Below, one piece after another: positions 1 through 6,108 of a DNA stretch of 11,568 nucleotides; position 1 is the stretch's first letter; each line of letters starts with the position of its first letter. The stretch lies in the NCBI GenBank assembly GCA_024405235.1, contig JAKSPA010000028.1:1-11568 (forward strand), given 5' to 3'. This stretch comes from Lentisphaeria bacterium (GTDB lineage: Bacteria; Verrucomicrobiota; Lentisphaeria; Oligosphaerales; Oligosphaeraceae). The position numbers and the translations under genes are program-made. The notes below the pieces were generated by a model, which was not told the origin of the DNA, made no database searches, and worked only from the letters and a program-made list of their open reading frames with translations.

Positions 1-550
1 CAAAAACCATCGCCACTTCATCCAGCGAAAGAGATGTGCGATAGTAGCGATGTTCCAGAAAACTGCGAACAGTGTCCGCAAGATTGTGACTGGCCTGTTC
101 CTGCGACAGGCGCGAAAAGCGTTCGAAGATATCCAGCAAGGAGAAAAGAGCCGCTTCAAAGAGGCGAGCGGCCAGAGGGACGTTCTCCTTGTTGTGTTCA
201 AGCATGGAGAAAAGCTCAGGAGCCAGATGGAATGGAATGACTTCGTTGGGAATGCTCCAATTCTTCAGCAGCGTGTCGTCGTCCAGACATGTGATCATTA
301 TATGCCTGAAGTCGACTTCAATGCTGTAGCTGCAAAAATTGCATCCATGAAGCGTGTTCGGCGGAATCAGATCCCAAGCGCCGTCTTTTCTAAGGCGAAG
401 TTCCCAGCCTGCGTGAGCGTGTGGCTGCACTGCTGTAGCCATAGACTCTTTGCGCAACTGTTCCACAAGAGTGAATTGATTTCCTCTGGAAAGCTGTTCC
501 GAAAACTTTCGGCTGAAATCCTTCAAGGTAATCGTGAGATTCTTGTTCAT
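1..550 (-). CDS. AraC-family transcriptional regulator, 3' end missing at left window edge
   Basis: Reading the minus strand from the ATG at 550 gives 183 uninterrupted codons before the window ends, so the C-terminus is missing. Residues 30-110 look like the cupin-type sensing half of AraC regulators: PHAHAGWELRL at 43-53, then a polar stretch and PPNTLH at 63-68. The last 24 residues (VRSFLEHRYY, then LSLDEVAMVF) match the start of the AraC DNA-binding domain, at the entry to the first helix-turn-helix; the remaining roughly 90 residues lie outside. An in-frame TAA 21 bases upstream makes this ATG the first possible start. The upstream sequence AAGAAAAACGACAGA is only a weak ribosome-binding site. 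It reads the same way as the six genes upstream but is 531 bases from the nearest, so it probably has its own promoter. Controlling the neighbouring secreted glycan genes is inference. The fold is clear; the sugar or other ligand cannot be read. Confidence 0.85.
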   Translation of the reverse strand, partial: MNKNLTITLKDFSRKFSEQLSRGNQFTLVEQLRKESMATAVQPHAHAGWELRLRKDGAWDLIPPNTLHGCNFCSYSIEVDFRHIMITCLDDDTLLKNWSIPNEVIPFHLAPELFSMLEHNKENVPLAARLFEAALFSLLDIFERFSRLSQEQASHNLADTVRSFLEHRYYRTSLSLDEVAMVF

Positions 551-661
551 TCTGTCGTTTTTCTTATTTTAATCATAGGTTTTACGATCATAATATGATA
601 ATATATATAATATACGAACCTCTTATATGTAATTTTTGAAACCTTTTAATAAATTATTACG

Positions 662-667
662 ATTATA
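662..667 (-). promoter_or_regulatory. Possible -10 box upstream of the AraC-type gene
   Basis: The minus strand reads TATAAT exactly, in an AT-rich region about 112 bases upstream of the regulator start. I see no good -35 hexamer at 16-18 bases, so the support is the -10 match and its location only. In such AT-rich DNA a chance match is quite possible. Confidence 0.25.
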
Positions 668-697
668 TCATTCACTTTTTGTACAAAATATGAAAGG

Positions 698-713
698 CAA
701 TTCTCAATTCTCA
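698..713. repeat. Heptamer repeat cluster 1 (CAATTCT type)
   Basis: Two copies of CAATTCT plus a partial third in tandem on the plus strand. This is the shortest of four clusters in this gap. Its orientation is opposite to cluster 2, with which it could form a hairpin. Confidence 0.7.
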
Positions 714-777
714 GTCGTCTCATAATTTCAAAGATTGAGAAAATACGCTGATGAAATTAAACTCAAGGTAGCTTAAG

Positions 778-813
778 ATTAATTGAGAATTATGAATTGA
801 GAATTGAGAATTG
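778..813. repeat. Heptamer repeat cluster 2, left arm of an inverted repeat
   Basis: A 36-base block of GAATTGA/GAATTAT-type units with a period of about 7. It matches the reverse complement of 885-920 along its whole 36 bases with four mismatches, leaving a 71-base spacer. The arms plus spacer (778-920, 143 bases) have the size and symmetry of a small MITE-like or REP-like element, but I see no clear target-site duplication. Confidence 0.8.
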
Positions 814-884
814 TTAAAAGGGCCATTCTGGACGATGTTGGCTTTTTTCGTAGGCAATTTTCGGCCACCGCAGACATATTTTTG

Positions 885-920
885 CAATTCACAATTCACA
901 ATTCTCAATTCTCAATTAAT
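885..920. repeat. Heptamer repeat cluster 3, right arm of an inverted repeat
   Basis: Period-7 tandem array: CAATTCA twice, CAATTCT twice, then CAATTAAT. It is the inverted partner of 778-813 (32 of 36 positions). Its first part (886-903) is also a perfect 18-base inverted partner of 1066-1083 in cluster 4. The cluster can therefore pair with the block on either side, but not fully with both. Confidence 0.8.
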
Positions 921-967
921 GATGAAGACAGAATGATTGTCCTTCTGGTTAATAGCCAACTGAATGA

Positions 968-990
968 TTCCGCTGAGCTTGTCAGCGGAA
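968..990. terminator. Perfect 9-bp hairpin downstream of the stalk gene
   Basis: TTCCGCTGA and TCAGCGGAA form a perfect 9-bp stem around a 5-base loop. It lies 92 bases beyond the stop codon of the 1082-2413 gene and could end or stabilise that transcript. Neither strand has a run of T after the stem, so it is not a canonical Rho-independent terminator. The hairpin is certain; its role is a guess. Confidence 0.35.
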
Positions 991-1052
991 CCATTTAAGG
1001 GACTAGTCCATAAGAATACTACCACGGAGCGTAATGTGTCTGGCAGCGCTAA

Positions 1053-1087
1053 GAATTGAATTTTAAATTGTGAATTGTGAATTAATT
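1053..1087. repeat. Heptamer repeat cluster 4, overlapping the stalk gene's stop codon
   Basis: GAATTGA, then AAATTGT and GAATTGT units ending in GAATTAATTC. The perfect 18-base segment 1066-1083 is the inverted partner of 886-903. The minus-strand TAA stop of the stalk gene (1082-1084) lies inside the array, so the repeat reaches into the coding end. Confidence 0.75.
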
Positions 1088-2413
1088 CTGCATGACGGCG
1101 AAATGGATCGTGCAGGGTTCCTTTGCATAGAACCAGTAGCTTGTCAGCGGCTTCAGACCGTCGGCGGGAGCATAGATCTGCGTTTTACGATCGAAGGTGT
1201 AAATATCGATTGTATCCAGCAAAGCCTTGTCGCTTTCCTCAAGAAGCCACCGTCCTGGCATAGCCACAAGATTCCATCCCTTTTCCAGCGTTAGCGTATT
1301 GACTTCAAGCACCTTTGCATCCATCCACGCGTAGGAACCGTCAGCAGCCTTTGTCAGCACCTGTCCCTCGGTTCCGCCGTTCAACACGGCAAGAAGGGCG
1401 GAAAGCTGCGATTTCAGTTCAGCATTGTCGGTCTGAAGTGCCGCGATGGCAGCATCGCGGTTCACATCGGCACTCTGAAGAGCCGTCACAGCATCTTGAG
1501 TATTTTTGATTGCGGTCTGCTGTTCAGCGACAGTGCCCTGCACGGCAGTCAAATCGCTCTGCACGGCAGTCAAATTGTTCTGCACGGCAGTCAAATTGCC
1601 CTGCAGGGTCTCAATGTCCTTTACGGCGGCCGTGCTGCCGCTCTTCAGACTTTCGATGTCCGCTGTGATGGCTGGAATCTGCCCTTCGACCGTATTGGCC
1701 TTCGACTTAAGCTCAGAAACATCGCTTGTAAGGCCTGCAATGCCGTTTTCAAGCGCCGTGTCCTTTGCCGTCAGAGAAGCGATGGCGCTGTTAATGACTT
1801 TGTTCTGCACGGGATTGGTTGATGTTTCGCTAAGCTCCTCGTCAACCGTAATCTCCTGTCCCGTCACCTCCGCTTCAGAGAGATTGCCAAGCACAGCACC
1901 CTTCTCTGCCTTCATAAGGCCATTGCTGATGATTTCCGCGCCCTGGCAGAGTTTCACGACAGCGCCTTCGCCAACGGTCAAAGATGCGTCCTCAGGAATC
2001 TTAACGCCATACTGCACGATATGAATGGCATCGTTGTTCCATGTGACATCGCCTTCCAAATCGCCGCCTTCATAGACGTAATTGTTGCTGTTCAGAACAA
2101 CAAGCCGCGCCTGCGAAGTGCCGTCGTTCTCATTGAGTTCGGCAGCATGCACGCCATCCGCAACTGTCGTGCTGTTCCACAGCGGATTTTCGACGCTCCA
2201 TTCGGGAGCAGTCTCGTCAATCAAGAGGGTCGCATCATCGCCTGCCTCTTCTGCCACGGGAGAAATCCGCACGGTTCCGTGCACAAGTCTGGCCCCTAGC
2301 GAATCGCGTGTATCAACCACGCTGGCGTCACTAGTCGCTTCAGCCACCAAAGTCATCTCCGCCCAAAGGAATGCTCCAGACAAAAGCAGACCAGTTGTCA
2401 AAAGTCTTTTCAT
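1082..2413 (-). CDS. Secreted coiled-coil stalk protein with phage tail-fibre-type motifs
   Basis: 443 residues. Residues 1-18 are a signal peptide (KR, a hydrophobic core, then a cut after LWA). Residues about 30-180 look beta-rich, with the segment VTWNNDAIHIVQYGVKIP followed by a SLTVGEGAVVKL motif of the type found in beta-helix surface proteins. Residues 190-207 (VDEELSETSTNPVQNKVI) and 347-366 (GGTEGQVLTK, then YAWMDA) resemble motifs I know from phage tail-fibre and collar proteins. Between them, about 205-345, is a long coiled coil rich in A, L, T and Q, including the 7-residue repeat LTAVQNN/LTAVQSD/LTAVQGT. Residues 370-443 form a compact C-terminal domain beginning LEKGWNLVAMP. GAGGAAAGAAGCG before the ATG is a good ribosome-binding site. 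It is probably an extracellular fibrous or adhesin-like protein, perhaps trimeric. No enzyme motif is visible. It could instead be a prophage remnant, but the signal peptide and absence of phage genes argue against that. Confidence 0.8.
   Translation of the reverse strand: MKRLLTTGLLLSGAFLWAEMTLVAEATSDASVVDTRDSLGARLVHGTVRISPVAEEAGDDATLLIDETAPEWSVENPLWNSTTVADGVHAAELNENDGTSQARLVVLNSNNYVYEGGDLEGDVTWNNDAIHIVQYGVKIPEDASLTVGEGAVVKLCQGAEIISNGLMKAEKGAVLGNLSEAEVTGQEITVDEELSETSTNPVQNKVINSAIASLTAKDTALENGIAGLTSDVSELKSKANTVEGQIPAITADIESLKSGSTAAVKDIETLQGNLTAVQNNLTAVQSDLTAVQGTVAEQQTAIKNTQDAVTALQSADVNRDAAIAALQTDNAELKSQLSALLAVLNGGTEGQVLTKAADGSYAWMDAKVLEVNTLTLEKGWNLVAMPGRWLLEESDKALLDTIDIYTFDRKTQIYAPADGLKPLTSYWFYAKEPCTIHFAVMQN
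1538..1600 (-). repeat. Three 21-base tandem repeats inside the stalk coiled coil
   Basis: Three consecutive 21-base units (CTGCACGGCAGTCAAAT plus 4 variable bases on the plus strand) encode LTAVQ followed by two residues, three times. A decayed fourth unit follows at 1601. Seven residues equal one coiled-coil heptad, so copy-number change would lengthen or shorten the stalk without breaking the frame. Confidence 0.9.
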
Positions 2414-2468
2414 CGCTTCTTTCCTCTTCTAGTTTGTTATGGTTTATTTAATTTATTTCAAAAACTTT

Positions 2469-2511
2469 GCAATTCGTCGAAAGGCTGTCAACAAGCAACA
2501 GAACGAATTGC
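2469..2511 (-). terminator. Hairpin between the Ig/SUMF1 gene and the stalk gene
   Basis: On the minus strand a perfect 9-bp stem, GCAATTCGT with ACGAATTGC, encloses 25 bases that can add a short CTGT/ACAG inner stem. AAAGTTTTTG follows, giving a five-T run four bases after the stem. It starts 16 bases after the stop codon at 2528. This fits a weak Rho-independent terminator or an attenuator that lowers stalk expression relative to upstream genes. Confidence 0.4.
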
Positions 2512-2527
2512 CAAATTCCATGGCGTT

Positions 2528-4066
2528 TTATTCGAGAACGTTGTAAACCACACGCAGGCCGTAAAAGCCCGTGCAGCCTGAAATGTTGTATGCACGCGTG
2601 GCCGAACGGCAATCCTGCGTTCCAACAAGCCAACTGCCGCCACGAAGAACACGGTATTTGCCTGACTTCTCGCCGACTGGATCAATAACCGCCGCCGTTC
2701 CAAGATTTTCAGAATACCAGTCAAGACACCACTCCCACGCGTTTCCGTGCATGTCGTAGAGACCGAAATCGTTTGGAAGATAACTTCCCACGACCGCGGT
2801 GCCAGAGGATGCATCGCAGGTCTGAGAATAACGACTACCGCCATTGTTCCAGTATCTTCCGACAACGTCCATGCTTGCGTCCTCACCTTCCGAAACTGGA
2901 TCCTCTCCTGAATTCAGTCCAGTGCTCTTACCGCCGCGACAAGCGTATTCCCATTGCGCTTCGGTCGGCAGATCAAATATCAATCCTGTCTTCTGCTTTA
3001 AGGTTCCCATGAAAGACTTACTGTCGAACTTATGTCCATAGTTCGGCCACCCCGCACCAGTCGAAGAGCCTGTTCCACGGATCATAACATACGAAACGCA
3101 TTCGACAGGACGTGTTGCATAGGTCTCATTCTGACTGCAGAAACTGGGACGATTCCCTTCACCCATCACTAATTCCCACTGCCTTTGCGTGAGTTCGAAA
3201 ACACCGATGTAATAGTCCTGATTCAGCGTCACTTGATGCATCGCTTCATTGGAATATCTGCCGCATTCATTGTCAGGCGAGCCCATAACGAAACTTCCGG
3301 CCTCAATACGTCGCAACCAAAGTTCCGTCGTTCGGCATGTATCCGTCGAAACATCCGGCAAGGCATTTGTATAGCGATAGCTTCCATTCGTCAAATCCAC
3401 CACCAGATAAGCACTCTGGCCCAATATCGTCAACTCGACCTTATCGGAATAGGTCGTGCCGTCTATCTCGCAAGTTGCCGTCAATTCGACATATTGGTCA
3501 CTGTTATTCGGATTGTTCGATGTAACCACGCCTGTGGCACTATCCACGGAAGCGAATTCTCCGCCGCTGGTGATGCTCCATACCGGCTTGACAATCGTCT
3601 GCGTGCCATTCGACCAATTGACCAGGATACGGAAGGTCGTTGTGCCAGCGCCGTCCAACGTAGTGCCACCATTGATTTTCACAGAGGAAACCTTGGCGCC
3701 TTGGTTGCCCGACATGTAGGCCTTGACATTCACACGGAAATTCTCCGTGCCGTAATTCGGCATGTCCTCCAGAGAATTCCAAGTGACGGTATATGGTCCG
3801 CCATTGACGACCGCATTGTCCACTCCGTCTCCCGAAAGAGTGGTCATCGGAATCTCCGTTTCCCGCAAAGCGTCATAACCGGAGAATTCCAACATCAGCG
3901 GCACTGGCTTGCCTGCGTCATCAACAAAGTCTCTGTCGACATTGTATGTGATGTCCACAAGACCATTCCAACGCTGTTGCACCTTTATGTCCGAAATGAC
4001 GCATTCCGCCAAAAGAATTTTAGCAAAACACAAAACGAATGTCAAAAAAACAAGTCGATTTTTCAT
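2528..4066 (-). CDS. Secreted Ig-like plus SUMF1 (FGE-sulfatase fold) protein
   Basis: 512 residues. Residues 1-20 are a signal peptide, cut before ECVISD. Residues 21-120 form a beta-rich N-terminal domain (WNGLVDITYNV). Residues 125-215 resemble a bacterial Ig-like (BIG2) domain, with SITSGGEFASVDSATGVVT near 164-182. Residues 249-509 are the formylglycine-generating-enzyme/SUMF1 fold: RRIEAGSFVMGS at 252-263, LPTEAQWEYACRGG at 366-379, GLYDMHGNAWEWC at 435-447, RVLRGGSW at 472-479. By motif alignment, C486 matches the second catalytic cysteine of true FGE, while the first cysteine position is a valine, so classical sulfatase activation is unlikely. Many such proteins have no known activity; some relatives bind sugars, and others act on small molecules. 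A GGGAGCGGAAG ribosome-binding site precedes the ATG. It lies 81 bases after the DUF4886 gene and is a distant paralogue of the SUMF1 lipoprotein at 5142-6050. The exact role is unknown. Confidence 0.85.
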   Translation of the reverse strand: MKNRLVFLTFVLCFAKILLAECVISDIKVQQRWNGLVDITYNVDRDFVDDAGKPVPLMLEFSGYDALRETEIPMTTLSGDGVDNAVVNGGPYTVTWNSLEDMPNYGTENFRVNVKAYMSGNQGAKVSSVKINGGTTLDGAGTTTFRILVNWSNGTQTIVKPVWSITSGGEFASVDSATGVVTSNNPNNSDQYVELTATCEIDGTTYSDKVELTILGQSAYLVVDLTNGSYRYTNALPDVSTDTCRTTELWLRRIEAGSFVMGSPDNECGRYSNEAMHQVTLNQDYYIGVFELTQRQWELVMGEGNRPSFCSQNETYATRPVECVSYVMIRGTGSSTGAGWPNYGHKFDSKSFMGTLKQKTGLIFDLPTEAQWEYACRGGKSTGLNSGEDPVSEGEDASMDVVGRYWNNGGSRYSQTCDASSGTAVVGSYLPNDFGLYDMHGNAWEWCLDWYSENLGTAAVIDPVGEKSGKYRVLRGGSWLVGTQDCRSATRAYNISGCTGFYGLRVVYNVLE

Positions 4067-4147
4067 CTTCCGCTCCCTAAGGAATCCATGCTCGGCCGCT
4101 TTTGAGAGAAATTCATCGCAGCAGATCTTCTTTTCCTAAATGTAATG

Positions 4148-5110
4148 CTACTTGTCCTTTTCCCGAAGATATTCGGCAAGACCGTCCTTGACCAACGTCC
4201 GCAGATCCTTGGCCTCAGCAGAATCGATGCCGTTTGGAACGTAATCAACATCTTCGGGATTCTCTCCCAAAAGCATCGCATACCACAAACACGCCTGCAT
4301 GTACTCGCCGCGATCGTTCAGATGGATGGTGTCCGCAAGCCAATGCTCCTGCGGCGTGCCAAGTTTGTACCACATGAAGTATCCGACCAGATCAGGGTTC
4401 TTAGGCACGGCGTTCTTTGGACGAATCTTCTCCAAAGCATTGACATCCACTATCGGCATCTCCTTGCCTTGGCGGTACTTCTCCACTACATATCCAGTGG
4501 GAATGACGCGCAGATGCGTCTCAGCAGCCAGTTGATCTGTTGCCGCAGTCATGTTCTCATACATCGTCGTCTGGGCGGCGAATGCCTTGGCAAGGTCCCC
4601 GCCGAAGGACGGCGCGTTGATAGTCTCGCTCCAGCAATGCTGCAACAGGATTGCGGCGGTTGGGACGTGTTCTCGAATCACCGCCATCAGATTGTTCAAA
4701 TACGGCTGGCTGTAATCAGCCTTTTCGGTATGCTGCGGTCCTTGCGTCAAGACGACGAAGTCCCACTGCTTCATCTCCAGTTTGTCCACCAGCGAGTAGC
4801 GCGTTTCATCAGGGGTGGAGAGCAGACCATATTGATAGAACTTGGAGGAAGGGTCGGCAAGAGTCTTCTCGTATTCCTTCCAATGGCGCTGAAAAGTCCA
4901 GCCGCCGCTGACGACGAATTCAAGCTCCAGTTTGTATTCACCGGTGCTTTCCACAACCTGTTTGAAATATCTGACAAGACTCCAGCACCAGCTGTTGCCG
5001 ATTGCAAGAACGCGCACCGTCCTGACATCGTTTACATCGGCTGTTTCTGGTGCCTGCGAAAAAAGCGAGAAGGCCAGAAGGCTTGACATTAACATGAGTA
5101 TCTTTTTCAT
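4148..5110 (-). CDS. Secreted DUF4886-type SGNH hydrolase, probable carbohydrate esterase
   Basis: 320 residues. Residues 1-19 form a signal peptide (MKKILMLMSSLLAFSLFSQ). The rest matches the DUF4886 branch of the SGNH/GDSL hydrolase fold. RVLAIGNSWCWS at 33-44 contains GNS in place of GDS, with S40 as the expected nucleophile. VVSGGWTF at 66-73 fits block II, and ADTIHLND at 259-266 gives the D260-x-x-H263 pair of block V. Such enzymes are often found beside glycosidases and are thought to remove acyl groups from glycans; the substrate here cannot be read. No Shine-Dalgarno sequence precedes the ATG (the upstream bases are AAGATAAAATTTTACTT). Only 31 bases separate it from the lipoprotein gene upstream, so co-transcription is likely. 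Family assignment is fairly sure; esterase activity is inferred from the intact S, D and H. Confidence 0.85.
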   Translation of the reverse strand: MKKILMLMSSLLAFSLFSQAPETADVNDVRTVRVLAIGNSWCWSLVRYFKQVVESTGEYKLELEFVVSGGWTFQRHWKEYEKTLADPSSKFYQYGLLSTPDETRYSLVDKLEMKQWDFVVLTQGPQHTEKADYSQPYLNNLMAVIREHVPTAAILLQHCWSETINAPSFGGDLAKAFAAQTTMYENMTAATDQLAAETHLRVIPTGYVVEKYRQGKEMPIVDVNALEKIRPKNAVPKNPDLVGYFMWYKLGTPQEHWLADTIHLNDRGEYMQACLWYAMLLGENPEDVDYVPNGIDSAEAKDLRTLVKDGLAEYLREKDK

Positions 5111-5141
5111 AAGTAAAATTTTATCTTATGCATTGCTTCTC

Positions 5142-6050
5142 TTATTTGATTGGCACCAGCGCCACTCTGAAACCCAATGCATCATGATGGCAATTCGGTG
5201 AAAAAAAGTAGCGATATGTCGCTGTGCACTCGAAGTGCTGGTCATACCAGCACCCTCCGCGATTCACGCGCCAGATGCCTTCCGCAGGGCCAGTCGGATC
5301 CGTAATCGCCTTCCCACCGGAATACGACGCTTCGTACATGGCTGCGTTGTCAGAGCGTTCCATGGACATTTCCTTCACTTCAGGATAGAGTGGCGCATAC
5401 CAGTCGTAGCACCATTCGTTCACATTTCCGTGCATGTCGTAAAGTCCCCAGTCGTTGGGCATTTTGGTTCCGACAGGATGCGTAGTGTCTCCGCTATTAT
5501 TCTGATACCATGCCATTGCGGGCAAACTGTCTCCGCCAAAGGCACCTGATCTGCCTGCGTGGCAGGCATATTCCCACTGAGCCTCAGTGGGCAGAGAGAA
5601 ATGATACCCCTCAGGAAGATCAATGCCCGCTTTTTCGTTCAAATACTCGCAGAAAGCCATGGCCTCCTCCCATGTGACATTCTCCACAGGAAGGTCGTCA
5701 CCCTGGAAGGCCGAAGGATTGCTCCCCATGACCTTCTTCCACTGCGCCTGCGTAACTTCCGTCACTCCAATGGCAAAAGAACTGACACTGACCGTGCACT
5801 TGCCGCGCTGGAAGTTTCCAGCGGGAAGCAGCACCATCTCCACTCCCCAGGCCTTGATTTCGTCTAGACATTTCTGCATCGTTTGCACCTCCTGCGCAGT
5901 ATTCAGCACATTCCGGTCATTCGTCTTCCGCAAATTGTCATGGCTGATGGTGCCGACATGTGTGCAACCGCACAGCACAAGCACCGCGCCAATCTGCAAG
6001 AGAAACGAAATATGCTTCCCGAAGTAGGATTTGCTGTCAGAGAGTTTCAT
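5142..6050 (-). CDS. SUMF1 (FGE-sulfatase fold) lipoprotein
   Basis: 302 residues. The N-terminus has a charged region, a hydrophobic core and a lipobox ending LCGC, so C29 would carry lipid and anchor the protein in a membrane. A short linker leads to the SUMF1 fold at about 68-300: VLLPAGNFQRG at 73-83, EVTQAQWKKVMG at 98-109, LPTEAQWEYACHAG at 153-166, GLYDMHGNVNEWCYDWY at 202-218, RVNRGGCW at 261-268. In a motif alignment with FGE, C275 takes the second catalytic-cysteine position, while the first position is D270. That argues against true formylglycine generation; no sulfatase gene is present in the window. AAGGAAA directly before the ATG is a short-spaced ribosome-binding site. It follows the DUF4838 gene by 58 bases and precedes the esterase gene by 31, so it probably belongs to the same transcript. 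It could be a structural or glycan-binding partner of the enzymes, but this is not shown. Confidence 0.85.
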   Translation of the reverse strand: MKLSDSKSYFGKHISFLLQIGAVLVLCGCTHVGTISHDNLRKTNDRNVLNTAQEVQTMQKCLDEIKAWGVEMVLLPAGNFQRGKCTVSVSSFAIGVTEVTQAQWKKVMGSNPSAFQGDDLPVENVTWEEAMAFCEYLNEKAGIDLPEGYHFSLPTEAQWEYACHAGRSGAFGGDSLPAMAWYQNNSGDTTHPVGTKMPNDWGLYDMHGNVNEWCYDWYAPLYPEVKEMSMERSDNAAMYEASYSGGKAITDPTGPAEGIWRVNRGGCWYDQHFECTATYRYFFSPNCHHDALGFRVALVPIK

Positions 6051-6108
6051 TTTCCTTAAAGTTTTTATGATTCGACTATTTCTGCGCAGGACAGATGATT
6101 TGATCGGC

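Larger units (their letters stand above)
551..1081. other. 531-base intergenic region, AT-rich with heptamer repeat clusters
   Basis: No believable gene is present on either strand. Short open frames here translate the 7-base repeats into low-complexity strings rich in N, S, Q and I, or are otherwise unsupported. The part nearest the regulator (about 551-690) is very AT-rich and probably holds its promoter. Positions 698-1087 hold four repeat clusters, annotated separately. Between the last two clusters (921-1052) lies unique sequence that I cannot identify, apart from a perfect hairpin at 968-990. Confidence 0.8.

Noticed and set aside
50..598. A 182-codon plus-strand frame at the left end
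   Set aside because: The minus strand here encodes a recognisable AraC-type protein running off the window edge; the plus-strand frame is its shadow.
720..998. Short frames on both strands giving NSQFSIHNSQ-type peptides
   Set aside because: They translate the 7-base intergenic repeats and have no independent support as proteins.
698..1087. CRISPR array
   Set aside because: The units are 7 bases long, back to back, with no regular unique spacers and no cas genes.
2486..2491. Perfect TTGACA hexamer on the minus strand upstream of the stalk gene
   Set aside because: No plausible -10 box lies 16-18 bases downstream (the sequence there is AAAGTT), and the hexamer is in the loop of the proposed hairpin.
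3185..5086. Two plus-strand frames of about 306 and 313 codons
   Set aside because: Both are mirror images of the Ig/SUMF1 and DUF4886 genes, whose minus-strand products have clear motifs.
2742..5441. A 17-base identical stretch shared by the two SUMF1 genes (2742-2758 and 5425-5441) as a DNA repeat
   Set aside because: It encodes the conserved YDMHGN motif in both proteins, so shared coding constraint explains it.
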